This document shows positions 17,148 through 25,723 of a stretch of 50,436 nucleotides of DNA, piece after piece. The notes beneath the pieces are model-generated. The model saw nothing but the letters and a program-made list of their open reading frames with translations. It had not been told where the DNA came from and searched no databases. The position numbers and the translations under genes are program-made. The DNA comes from Hormoscilla sp. GUM202 (GTDB lineage Bacteria > Cyanobacteriota > Cyanobacteriia > Cyanobacteriales > Desertifilaceae), in contig RFFC02000045.1 of NCBI GenBank assembly GCA_005518205.2, positions 1 to 50,436 on the forward strand, in the 5' to 3' direction. Every line of letters starts with the position of its first letter. The stretch's first letter is position 1.

Positions 17148-20100
17148 ATGCCAGTCAAGATAGAGCTGTTAACTCATTATCAGCTAAGGACTAAAAGCGG
17201 TGACCCAACGGCATTGGAGCTGCCAGTGATAGAATTGGCTCCAGATGGCGGCAACAATATCCCCTATATTTCTAGCGTCAGCATATCCGTGCAGGGGGAA
17301 CCGGCAGGACTAGCAAATATGATTCAATTTGCTTACAGAGAGGTGCCGGCGAACAGGCCGATTAAACTGAGGACTCCCCAGCGAGTCAGGCGAGATGAAT
17401 GTCGGCTGCCAGGACCATCTATACCAGACGTAAACTGCCTTTTAGAGGTGAAGGTGGAGTATTTTGACTCGGACTCGGAAGGAAAGCCTAACCAGTCAGA
17501 AGTAAAGTCAGCGACGGCGTCATGTAAAATTGTGTCCCGTGCAGTCCCCGAGCCTGCGAACCCAGACCCAGTAGTCCCCGAGCCTGCGAACCCAGACCCA
17601 CCAAAACGCGAGAGGACAACTGTACAATCAGGAGAAACTAATCAAATGGAGAAATTTGCAGGCTGGTTGGCAATAGATTTCGGAACCTCTAATTCCACGG
17701 TGACACTATACGACCCGAAGTTGGCGGTGCAGCTAGATGGCTGGCCCCGGGAACAAGAAGAAAAGTTGCGGGCAAGGTTGGCACAGTGGTTGAACGATCG
17801 CCCCTTAGACCCCAGGCCGGGTGTGAGCGATAATGACTGGGACGGAGAATGGGAAAAGCTGATCTCGGAAGTGAGCAAAGAATTTTCAGACCTGGATATA
17901 GATAGCCAAGAGAATATAGGAGATCGCATATTCAAGGAGACGAAAAGCAGTCGCTTGTTGGAAGCGATCGGATTGGTGGAACTCGGTTTGAGCAACCGCC
18001 CAGAGTGGTTCCGCCGCTCGGCGAGCAAAGGGCTGAATCAGATATACCATGAAGTATTCCGGGTACCATGCCTAGAGTGGCAGCGTTTGATTCCAGTAGA
18101 ACTAGATGGACTGCGGAAACTGAGTGAAATCGAGAGCGAGTTGGAAATAGAAAGTCTGGAATTAGCCTCGGACGACGGGGGCTTGAAAGTGCTGATGGGA
18201 GGACGAGCCAAACAAAACAGATTAGAGGCGATCGCCCAAGGACAGGATATCCAAGGTAAGTTCCATCATTCACCCAAGCGCTACTTCGGTCAAAAGCTGG
18301 AAAACCAGGAGATCCAGGTTACTCTAAATGGCAACAGCCAGTCAGTGGCAGTGGAAAAGTTGATTCAAGCAGCATTCGGTCATTTGCTCCAATTGACAAA
18401 AGATTACCGCGATCGTAACGCCGAACAATTTTCTCCCGGTGTGTTTAATAAAGCAGTGGTGACTTATCCCACCATATCTCCACCAAAGGTGCGCGATAAG
18501 ATAGAGGAGCTGGTGGGAAAAGATGGTCTGGGCATTACGGGCGTACAGATGGCTTATGATGAAGCGGTATCGATCGCCATCTTCTTTCTGTGGCGAGAGT
18601 TGGGCGGGGACTTGAATATAGGGCTGGAGTCTTTCAAAACTCGCTGTCGCCAATATTTCGACCAATGGTCGCAAAATGTCTTGGTGCTAGATATTGGTGG
18701 GGGAACGACGGACTTGGCCTTGATCCGCCTGACACTCAAAGAGGAAGACCCCTTTGAACCAGGTGAAGATCGAGGGGATGGGGGACGCTACTATATCCTG
18801 ACTCCCAAACTGTTAGGTTCTTCGGGTCATTTACAGTTGGGAGGGGAGTTGATTACCCTGCGGATATTCCAACTGCTGAAAGTGGCGATCGCTGACTGTC
18901 TGCTGACGGCGATGGCGACGGGAAATCTGGAACCAGAACTATTAAAGATTCAGCCAGACGAACTGAACGATCGGTTCTTGGAGAACGGCAAATTTGTTAG
19001 TGGTAAACTGCTAGATAAAGTAGACAAGGAAAACCCCGAAAGCGATCGGGCAGCCTACAATGATGCCTTAGATGCTGCGGAGAAACTGCTGCCCACCCGT
19101 TGGAAAAATGCTCCAGCATCTCGCCAGCAAACCTTTTACAGTCTGTGGGAACATGCGGAAAGGGCAAAACTGCTCTTGGGGCAAGCCTCTGGGACCAAAG
19201 AGGGAACCGAACCGACATTCATTATGGACGGACAGCAAATCGCCGAACTACTAGCCCAAAACGATATCCAATTGCCCCAAAGCAGTCTCAATAATTTAAG
19301 CGTGACCCTCACAGTGCAGCAATTTGCCAATGCGGTAACCGGCGTGATTAAAGAGGCGATCGGCATCGCCAAAGGGCTGATGGAGAGTGGCTTAAGGAGA
19401 CAGGAAGCTCCTCAGGAGAATTCATCAAAAGAGCAACTAGATTGGTTAATATTGTCAGGCAAAACCTGTAACCTTGACTTGGTACGAAAGGAGCTGAAGC
19501 AGCAATTTAGCAAGTCCGATCGTTTCGTGTGGAACCCAGAGAGAATTACCTTTGTGCCCGAATACACAAAGCTAGCAACATCTGCAGGAGCCTGCTACGC
19601 GGAAAAGCTCAGGCAACTGGGGGTTCGCCCACAAGATGCGAAGGAATTGCTGCGGAAGGGGGGAAATCAGCTCAAAATTGATGTCAAAAACCTATTTTAT
19701 TTTCTGCCCTGTTCTTTCGTACTGATGGGTCTAGATCAACAGTATCTGACAATCTTTAATGCGGGTCAACAGCTTTATCAAATCAACCAGAATGAAGATG
19801 CGGCGAAGGCTCGGAGCCATCGGTGGTACGGAACCCAATTATCAATCTCCGTTCAGCGTAAAGATTTTGAAGATAAGACCCCACAGCTATGGGGTAACTT
19901 CGATAGCGATGAGCTGGCGAGGAAACTGAAAATGGAGAGTACAGAGTTTGAAAAAATCCAAGTTCAGTTTGAGATCGGCCAAGATCTGAAAATCGACTTG
20001 CTGTTTTGCCGGGAAGGCAAGCCCTATTATTTGATTAAGCCCAGTATGGATGAGACCGCAGCCATCCATACTACAGCAGAAATTTCTGATGGCAAGGTAA

Positions 20101-20561
20101 CCTGCGATATTGCTGTTAATGTGGCGGAATCAGCTTCTTCCCAGAGAACAGACGACCATACGGTAGTATTTGCAGCGGACAAGGACTATAGCAAGTCTGT
20201 GAAAGTATTTCGGTATGAAGGGGAAAATGGAGAGAAGCAAGGATTTGGGTTAATTAGCAAGCCGTTACCACCGTTCCCAGTCAGTGGGGAACATACGTTC
20301 TATTTCCAAAAGCCCAACAGCAATCAATGGGAAAGAATTGGGGCCTTACCACAACCGGGTGGGGAAAAAGAGTACCCCTGTGAATATCGAGTTACTCTCG
20401 ATGACAAAGGAATCTTAAGAATTCATGCAGGTGAGATTCCGTACTGGACATCGGAGAATGAAGAATATCTCAAGGAAAAGGGATGCGTGTATAGAACTGC
20501 TCTCGGGCAACCAAAAGATAATGTTGATGAGAAGCGCAACCCGTTCTCGGGAATCCATTAA
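17148..20561 (+). CDS. Hsp70/actin-fold ATPase, SrfB-like
   Basis: A 1137-aa protein. Residues ~1-130 form a beta-rich domain without a known motif; a Pro-rich linker follows with VPEPANPDP twice (~133-152). The actin/Hsp70 ATPase fold starts with phosphate-1 AIDFGTSNSTV (~174-184), then phosphate-2 LVLDIGGGTTDLAL (~511-524) and an adenosine-like LILSGKTCNLDLV (~766-778). The ~330-residue gap between phosphate motifs is far longer than in DnaK, showing large insertions, and the C-terminal ~300 residues are beta-rich, not a DnaK substrate domain. Start at 17148 is chosen for aaaagg upstream; an in-frame GTG/ATG further up is less likely. It lies 115 bp after the dynamin-like gene. SrfB of Salmonella is the nearest architecture I can name. 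Confidence 0.8.
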   Translation: MPVKIELLTHYQLRTKSGDPTALELPVIELAPDGGNNIPYISSVSISVQGEPAGLANMIQFAYREVPANRPIKLRTPQRVRRDECRLPGPSIPDVNCLLEVKVEYFDSDSEGKPNQSEVKSATASCKIVSRAVPEPANPDPVVPEPANPDPPKRERTTVQSGETNQMEKFAGWLAIDFGTSNSTVTLYDPKLAVQLDGWPREQEEKLRARLAQWLNDRPLDPRPGVSDNDWDGEWEKLISEVSKEFSDLDIDSQENIGDRIFKETKSSRLLEAIGLVELGLSNRPEWFRRSASKGLNQIYHEVFRVPCLEWQRLIPVELDGLRKLSEIESELEIESLELASDDGGLKVLMGGRAKQNRLEAIAQGQDIQGKFHHSPKRYFGQKLENQEIQVTLNGNSQSVAVEKLIQAAFGHLLQLTKDYRDRNAEQFSPGVFNKAVVTYPTISPPKVRDKIEELVGKDGLGITGVQMAYDEAVSIAIFFLWRELGGDLNIGLESFKTRCRQYFDQWSQNVLVLDIGGGTTDLALIRLTLKEEDPFEPGEDRGDGGRYYILTPKLLGSSGHLQLGGELITLRIFQLLKVAIADCLLTAMATGNLEPELLKIQPDELNDRFLENGKFVSGKLLDKVDKENPESDRAAYNDALDAAEKLLPTRWKNAPASRQQTFYSLWEHAERAKLLLGQASGTKEGTEPTFIMDGQQIAELLAQNDIQLPQSSLNNLSVTLTVQQFANAVTGVIKEAIGIAKGLMESGLRRQEAPQENSSKEQLDWLILSGKTCNLDLVRKELKQQFSKSDRFVWNPERITFVPEYTKLATSAGACYAEKLRQLGVRPQDAKELLRKGGNQLKIDVKNLFYFLPCSFVLMGLDQQYLTIFNAGQQLYQINQNEDAAKARSHRWYGTQLSISVQRKDFEDKTPQLWGNFDSDELARKLKMESTEFEKIQVQFEIGQDLKIDLLFCREGKPYYLIKPSMDETAAIHTTAEISDGKVTCDIAVNVAESASSQRTDDHTVVFAADKDYSKSVKVFRYEGENGEKQGFGLISKPLPPFPVSGEHTFYFQKPNSNQWERIGALPQPGGEKEYPCEYRVTLDDKGILRIHAGEIPYWTSENEEYLKEKGCVYRTALGQPKDNVDEKRNPFSGIH

Positions 20562-20582
20562 AGTTGGCGCGTTCCCTTGAAT

Positions 20583-20617
20583 AAGAAACCAGGTTTTTCC
20601 CATCCACCTGGTTTCTG
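20583..20617. repeat. Dispersed palindrome between operon genes 2 and 3
   Basis: agaaaccaggt...acctggtttct, followed by gggctac, forms an 11-bp stem just after the stop of the actin-fold gene. It belongs to the same dispersed family as 249-285 and 45572-45600 and could attenuate read-through to the third gene. Confidence 0.65.
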
Positions 20618-20803
20618 GGCTACTGATGAGGTTGTCTAACGTGGATCAACTCAACAACAGCTACGGGTTTGGTCTTGCACCAGTTGGTAAAAAAATATCA
20701 CACCCGCGTAGGCAAGGCACCGCCCACCCTACTAATGCAACGACAAATGAGCCACACCCGACAGCTATACGAACAAAAGAAAAGAAAAAAGGAGAGCATC
20801 CCC

Positions 20804-22027
20804 ATGCAGCACCTCAGCAAGTTATTAGAGATAGAAAAATCGAATTTAGCCTGGGTACTGCGGTTGGGTTTGCAAGGACTGCGGGCACAACTGGAAGAAG
20901 CCCGAAACAAAGAAGCCCGAAACAAAGATGCAAGAGATCCTGGAATGCCCGCATGTGAAGAATTGCTGAGGGAACTGGATATGCTTTTGGAACCAGCATT
21001 TGAACCAGTACCATTAGAGGAGAGTAAAGAAACTGCTTCTCCCTCAGAGGAGGAATCTTCCTTGGAGGAAGATTCCTTGGAGGAGAATGAGTATCCGTTT
21101 GATCCTGTACCGCCGCCCCCAGAAGAACTGAAACTCTCCCGCCTGCGGGAGAGTTTGATTGAGGACCAGAAGCTGTCAGAATATGTGGGCAAAGTCGAAT
21201 TGAGTGACAGCAAAGATGCTATTTTGTGGAACGAAGTGCAACGTCTGCTGTTGCGGGTTCCTGAGAGGGAGGCTGACTCTTGGCGAACTCAGGCTATAAA
21301 TCTGGCAAAAGAGGTTGGTTTTTCAATAACAGAGGCTAAAAAATCCCTGATTCCACTTCCCTTAATCGGAAACTTCAGCCAGGACAAACAAGTTATTTAT
21401 CCTGGGATAAAAGTCAACGGGAACGATAAAGTGGGGTTGTATTGGTCAGAAAGACAGGGTTTTGATTCGCGACTGGCGAAAGAGAAACTAGAGGGAGAAC
21501 TAAATTTACTAGCAGGCGTTGTTTATATTTGTCTCAAGTTCATAGAAATAGACTCCAATTTAAACCATGCTTTGAAGAGTGTAGAAAGGTTTCGTGTCAT
21601 ATCTTTGAACGAGGAGTCACAGAAAGATAGGTACTCGACGGCGCTGATCGATCGCTTTGGGCGTGCTATAACTGCTGATAAAAGTGCCGATCCAGTAAAG
21701 ATCCTGCGTGGGAGACTAGACCTAGATGAGGCAATTCACTCTTTGGTATATTATCCCCCAGCAGATCGCTTTTCTTGGTGGGGGAAACTGCAACAGCAAG
21801 CACGAGATACTCTCCAACAGGTGGCCGATCGGGCGCGTCAGGCCGGTCATCAAGTGCAGGTGCGATCGCTATGGGGATCCTTTGCTAATGTTAGTTCTCG
21901 GTCAAAGGACGACTTAGAATTAGATAGTGGAGGAACTCCTGGGGAAGTGTCGGCTTGCCTGCGAGTTTATGCTAAGATCGATGAAGAAGTATTGCCTGGG
22001 AGAGTGCTGTTTCGGTCTTTACGTTGA
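20804..22027 (+). CDS. Hypothetical acidic protein, third member of GTPase/actin-like operon
   Basis: A 407-aa protein of unknown family. Start at 20804 is chosen because ggagag lies nine bases upstream; longer open sequence back to 20669 lacks such support. Residues ~1-60 are helical and contain a small duplication (EARNKEARNKDARD). Residues ~65-105 are a very acidic Glu/Ser tract followed by DPVPPPPEE. The rest is a mixed globular domain with WNEVQRLLLRVP and EKLEGELNLLAGVVYI. There are no membrane segments. It lies 242 bp after the actin-fold gene, same strand, with a hairpin in the gap. By position it corresponds to SrfA in Srf-type loci, but I see no diagnostic similarity; treat that as a hypothesis. 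Confidence 0.7.
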   Translation: MQHLSKLLEIEKSNLAWVLRLGLQGLRAQLEEARNKEARNKDARDPGMPACEELLRELDMLLEPAFEPVPLEESKETASPSEEESSLEEDSLEENEYPFDPVPPPPEELKLSRLRESLIEDQKLSEYVGKVELSDSKDAILWNEVQRLLLRVPEREADSWRTQAINLAKEVGFSITEAKKSLIPLPLIGNFSQDKQVIYPGIKVNGNDKVGLYWSERQGFDSRLAKEKLEGELNLLAGVVYICLKFIEIDSNLNHALKSVERFRVISLNEESQKDRYSTALIDRFGRAITADKSADPVKILRGRLDLDEAIHSLVYYPPADRFSWWGKLQQQARDTLQQVADRARQAGHQVQVRSLWGSFANVSSRSKDDLELDSGGTPGEVSACLRVYAKIDEEVLPGRVLFRSLR

Positions 22028-22047
22028 TAATCTTCACTCTTTTGCAA

Positions 22048-22139
22048 AGAAACCCGGTTTTTGGGAAAAACCGGGTTTCTTAATTCTTGATGAAGATGTA
22101 GCGCAGAAACCAGTTTTTTTGGGAAAAACCGGGTTTCTT
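22048..22139. repeat. Two tandem AAACCCGG hairpins
   Basis: agaaacccggttttt...aaaaaccgggtttct occurs at 22048-22080, and a closely similar hairpin at 22104-22139, each followed by taattctt. They sit just after the third operon gene and before the convergent small gene, a position suited to bidirectional termination. Confidence 0.75.
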
Positions 22140-22159
22140 AATTCTTTATTGAGTGTTCC

Positions 22160-22360
22160 CTAGCTCATCGTCGCACCACTGCGATCGTAGTTTTTCCGGA
22201 AACTGGAATGAGGCTTTCCTTGAATGTGGTTCCAATAGTTAGCTGCTTCCACCGGTAATCCCACCTCCACTGCCGATCGACCCAGCATCGATTGCTCCCG
22301 ATTCTTGACTAGATGATGATGACGCATCATTAAGGCCCGAGCAAGTTCAAGAGCAGACAT
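22160..22360 (-). CDS. Small conserved protein, tandem paralogue 1
   Basis: A 66-aa basic, His-rich protein with ARALMMRHHHLVKNR near the N-terminus, WNHIQGKPH near 43-51 and RKNYDRSGATMS at the end. It is clearly paralogous to the gene at 22514, with only about a dozen substitutions. Start at 22360 is chosen because ggagg lies nine bases upstream; an upstream in-frame GTG would sit almost on the Shine-Dalgarno. Preservation of frame, start signal and C-terminus in both copies argues for a real protein. No enzymatic or DNA-binding motif is recognisable. Confidence 0.8.
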   Translation of the reverse strand: MSALELARALMMRHHHLVKNREQSMLGRSAVEVGLPVEAANYWNHIQGKPHSSFRKNYDRSGATMS

Positions 22361-22513
22361 TTTCACATCCTCCGATCTTGTATCTGTGATTAACTTTTGA
22401 CTATCAAACCGGTTGTTCTAGAACTTAAATCTGGAAACCGGGTTTCTTTTGGCGAAAATGTGTTGATAAATCGTCGATCGCACTCAACCCGATTTCTGAC
22501 AATACTCGTTGTT

Positions 22514-22714
22514 CTAGCTCATCGTCGCACCACTGCGATCGTAGTTTTTCCGGAAAGTAGGATGGGGTTTTCCTTGAATGTGGTTCCAATGGTTAGCTGC
22601 TTCCGCTGGTAATCCCGCTTCCGCTGCCGATCGACCTAGCATCGATTGCTGGCGATTCTTGACTAGATGATGATGACGCATCATTAGGGCCCGCGCTTGT
22701 TCTTGAGTAGACAT
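22514..22714 (-). CDS. Small conserved protein, tandem paralogue 2
   Basis: A 66-aa paralogue of the protein at 22160, starting MSTQEQARALMM and sharing RHHHLVKNR, SMLGRSA, WNHIQGKPH and the identical C-terminus RKNYDRSGATMS. The ribosome binding site ggagg is nine bases before the ATG, as in the sister gene. The two lie head-to-tail with ~150 bp between, so they arose by local duplication. Function unknown; size and basic, His-rich character would suit a small regulator or assembly factor, which is speculation. Confidence 0.8.
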   Translation of the reverse strand: MSTQEQARALMMRHHHLVKNRQQSMLGRSAAEAGLPAEAANHWNHIQGKPHPTFRKNYDRSGATMS

Positions 22715-23191
22715 CTGAGGATCCTCCTTTGCTTTTCAGACCAATGGTTAACTTTCTTTCTCTTACATTTATAACTATAACCAACAAACTGTAGCGAAAT
22801 TAACAAAATAGCCCTACTTTACAAAAATTTACACAATTTTTCCTTGTGTAACCGGCGAATAACAGCAATAGCACAACCCACCAGTAGTAGGGTGGGCACC
22901 GCTCACCAGTAGCTAGAGCGCCGGTCAATAAACAGGGCTTGGAGTGCGGATGGTAAAGCATTGAGATCTCGAAGATACCTGCATCTATAACCCGGTTTAT
23001 CGCTTATAGAACGCCGGTCAAGCGGTTCGACTTCGCGGTCTCAGAGGATAGAAAAACTGGCGATCGCCCCAACCCGGGCAGGCGAGACGCCCGCCCTACG
23101 AACCTGGAAACAAACCTGACGAAGAACGGGACTCAGGACTGCCATCCTGTGGTAAGCTCTTGGGAATCAGTAATGGTACAGGAAAAAATAA
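22715..23191. other. Repeat-rich intergenic region
   Basis: 477 bp without a credible ORF. It contains short dispersed palindromes seen elsewhere in the window: gtagggtgggcaccgctcacc near 22888 (similar at 27618, 28818, 33063 and 49805) and ggcaggcgagacgcccgccc near 23080 (similar at 5789). It also has two gcgccggtcaa-type direct repeats. It should hold promoters for the divergent small gene and the alpha/beta hydrolase. Confidence 0.55.
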
Positions 23192-24040
23192 GTGTCAGTT
23201 GAGGAGCATTTTCTTAGGGTCGGAGCCCTGGAATGGTTTTATCGGGAGTCTTTACCAGTTTCTAACAGTGAAAAACCACCGGTGCTGCTGCTACACGGCT
23301 TGGTCTCCCAGGGTTACAGCTATCGGGACATTCTGCCAGTCTTGGCAGAACAGGGGTTTCGCGCGATCGCCCCGGACTGGATCGGTTTCGGTTTCTCTGC
23401 TAAACCTGGCAAGCGGGACTTTGCCTACACCCCCGATGCTTTCGTAACCGCCTTGGCAGCATTTATAGATGCCTTAGAATGCGATCGCATTTCCCTGGTC
23501 GTGCAAGGATTTGTCGGATCTGCCGGTTTACAATATGCTCTGCGTCACCCTGAGAAGATCGCACGCTTGGCAGTCCTGAATACCCCCCTTTCCACCGAGG
23601 CCCAGTTGCCCTGGAAGATCAAACAGTTAGGGTTGCCCTTGCTGGGAGAGGTATTTACCCAAGACCCCCTGTTGGTCGATCGCACTTTGGAAGGCGGCGG
23701 CCCCTACCAGGTAGCAGATAAAGATTTAGATGTCTATCGCCGTCCCTTTCTCCAAAGTTCGGCAGCCGGACGTGCCCTGTTTATCACCGTCCGCAACCTC
23801 CGGCTACAGCAGGTGACCGCAGAAATAGAGAAGGGCTTTAGCCAATGGCCGCAACCAACCCTGATCGTTTGGGGCACCTCAGACCCATGGTTACCCTTAA
23901 GCCAGGCCCAAAGCTTTGCCAGTTCCCTGGCCAATGCCGAAGTAGTCCCCTTAGAACAGGTCGGACATTATGCTCAAGAGGACTGGCATGAAAAGGTTAG
24001 CGAGGTTCTCCTGCCCTTTCTGCGCCGTCAAGAAACTTAG
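23192..24040 (+). CDS. Alpha/beta-fold hydrolase homologue with altered nucleophile
   Basis: A 282-aa alpha/beta-hydrolase fold protein resembling haloalkane dehalogenases and epoxide hydrolases. Oxyanion-region motif LLLHGLVSQGYS (~32-43), APDWIGFGFS (60-69), acid candidate Asp231 in WGTSDPWLP, and His259 in VGHYAQED are present. The nucleophile elbow reads LVVQGFVGS (102-110): the residue that should be Asp (QDWGG) or Ser (GxSxG) is Gly106. Either the protein is not a classical hydrolase or another residue serves. Start is GTG at 23192 with cagga upstream. The gene lies 99 bp before psbQ and could share its transcript. Confidence 0.85.
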   Translation: MSVEEHFLRVGALEWFYRESLPVSNSEKPPVLLLHGLVSQGYSYRDILPVLAEQGFRAIAPDWIGFGFSAKPGKRDFAYTPDAFVTALAAFIDALECDRISLVVQGFVGSAGLQYALRHPEKIARLAVLNTPLSTEAQLPWKIKQLGLPLLGEVFTQDPLLVDRTLEGGGPYQVADKDLDVYRRPFLQSSAAGRALFITVRNLRLQQVTAEIEKGFSQWPQPTLIVWGTSDPWLPLSQAQSFASSLANAEVVPLEQVGHYAQEDWHEKVSEVLLPFLRRQET

Positions 24041-24138
24041 TTGGTTAAATCAGATGCAGAATTCTGATATATTTTTTTAACATAATCGCCCCCACCTGGG
24101 GCAGTTTCATTTGTTGAATAGCAAGATAGGACGAAGTT

Positions 24139-24582
24139 ATGTTACGATATCGCTCTTTTCTAGCTTTAGTATTGGCACTGGTGACAGTGTTTGTAGTCAG
24201 CTGTGCCACGCCCACAGCCCAGCCGCCCCTATATGACCAGTCCAAGCTAGCCCAAGTTAAAATCTTCCTTCCCACAATACTTGCCACCCGCGATCGGATG
24301 CCAGAACTAGAGGATCTGATCGAAGAACGGGACTGGGTATTTGTCGGCAACTTTATCCACGGACCCCTGGGAGACTTACGCCGTCAGATGAAAAGTTTGG
24401 CTCGTAACCTGCTTCCCCCAGATGAAAAAGCAGCAATAGCGGCCACAGATAAGCTGTTTAAGGACATAGTAGCCATTGACGCAGCTGCCGAAGCAAACAG
24501 CTATGCCCAAGCAGCGGTTAGTTACAAAGCTGCCATTAAGGATTTTGACAGTTTCTTGGATCTGATTCCCACAAAGGGTTAG
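24139..24582 (+). CDS. psbQ: Photosystem II lipoprotein CyanoQ (PsbQ)
   Basis: Lumenal lipoprotein of cyanobacterial photosystem II that stabilises the oxygen-evolving complex. The 147-aa precursor has an N-terminal signal (3-20) ending in a lipobox with lipidated Cys22 (VVSCA). It is followed by an alpha-helical domain including LPTILATRDRMPELEDLI, the RDWVFVGNFIHGPLGDLRR block and a helical C-terminus ending FLDLIP. The size and the GNFIHGPLG motif are characteristic. It is strong evidence that the host is a cyanobacterium. Confidence 0.92.
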   Translation: MLRYRSFLALVLALVTVFVVSCATPTAQPPLYDQSKLAQVKIFLPTILATRDRMPELEDLIEERDWVFVGNFIHGPLGDLRRQMKSLARNLLPPDEKAAIAATDKLFKDIVAIDAAAEANSYAQAAVSYKAAIKDFDSFLDLIPTKG

Positions 24583-24649
24583 TCTCTGACTTTCCGACTT
24601 CTCTGTTTTTACTCTCGGGTGGCTTACGCCACCTGACTATTCTAGAATT

Positions 24650-25723
24650 ATGACTCTTGTAATCATCATCGGCTGTGGCGCGATCGGGGCCATGACAGCC
24701 TATGAACTCAGCCAAGTTCAGGGACTACAAATAACTGTCATAGACAAGCAACTCCCCGCCCAAGCAGCAACAGGTGCGGCCCTCGGGGTGATGATGGGCA
24801 TTATCTCTGGGAAAGTCAAGGGTCGGGCCTGGGAACTGCGCCAAACTAGTATCCGACGCTATGAAACTTTGATTACAGAACTAGAAGAGATTACACAGGG
24901 CCAGATCCCTTTTAATCGTCAAGGCATTCTCAAGCTTTGCACTGAGTCCGAGGAGTTAGAAAAAGGGCAACAGTTGGCAGAAATTCGTCGGTCTCAGGGC
25001 TGGCAGTTGGAAGTTTGGGATGCTGAGGGAGTAAAATCTCACTGTCCCTATTTGAGCGATCGCTTTTTGGGTGCGATCTATTCTCCCCAAGATAGACAAG
25101 TCGATCCTACTGTTCTCACCCATGCCTTGGTTACCGCAGCCCAAGGCAATGGCGTTACTTTTAAGTTTGGTGTTCATGTAGAGGGGTTAGCAACATCCGA
25201 CGGAGGCCGCTGTTTATTGCTGACTAATGCGGGAAATATGAAGTGCGATCGCTTAGTAATTGCAGCCGGGTTGGGGTCCACAGAGTTAACGAAATCTTTA
25301 CAAAAAACTATTGACATTCGCCCAGTATTAGGGCAAGCTGTACAGTATGGGGGATTGAGCTTGGGAAACCCAGAGTTTCAGCCCGCTATTACAGCAGATG
25401 ATGTCTATATCGTCCCCATGGGCGATCGGCATTACTGGGTGGGAACCACGGTGGAATTTCCCACAGCTACAGGTGAAATAGTAGCAGACCCGAGTGCTTT
25501 GCAGGTGGTTAAGGAAAGGGCGATCGCCCTTTGTCCCGCCCTTGCAGAAGCCAGTATAATCAAAGAATGGTCGGGTTTACGTCCCCGTCCGGAAGGACAG
25601 CCAGCCCCCATTATCGGTCATCTGCCAGGTTACGATAACATATTGCTAGCCACAGGTCACTATCGCAATGGCATCTTACTCGCACCCGGCACCGCCCAAG
25701 CCATTAGAAAGGCGATCGCGTAG
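24650..25723 (+). CDS. FAD-dependent amine oxidoreductase (DAO family, ThiO/glycine-oxidase-like)
   Basis: A 357-aa flavoprotein. An N-terminal dinucleotide-binding GCGAIG (8-13) is followed by the usual Glu/Asp-ended strand (ITVIDKQ). The substrate-binding middle contains the VDPTVLTHALVTAA segment typical of D-amino-acid oxidase relatives. The C-terminus has WSGLRPRPEGQPAPIIG and LLATGHYRNGILLAPGTAQ, hallmarks of glycine oxidase/ThiO proteins. A role in thiazole (thiamine) synthesis is possible, but no thi genes are nearby. A gacaggca/tgcctgtc hairpin abuts its stop, and its last 48 bp overlap the convergent XRE gene. Confidence 0.88.
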   Translation: MTLVIIIGCGAIGAMTAYELSQVQGLQITVIDKQLPAQAATGAALGVMMGIISGKVKGRAWELRQTSIRRYETLITELEEITQGQIPFNRQGILKLCTESEELEKGQQLAEIRRSQGWQLEVWDAEGVKSHCPYLSDRFLGAIYSPQDRQVDPTVLTHALVTAAQGNGVTFKFGVHVEGLATSDGGRCLLLTNAGNMKCDRLVIAAGLGSTELTKSLQKTIDIRPVLGQAVQYGGLSLGNPEFQPAITADDVYIVPMGDRHYWVGTTVEFPTATGEIVADPSALQVVKERAIALCPALAEASIIKEWSGLRPRPEGQPAPIIGHLPGYDNILLATGHYRNGILLAPGTAQAIRKAIA

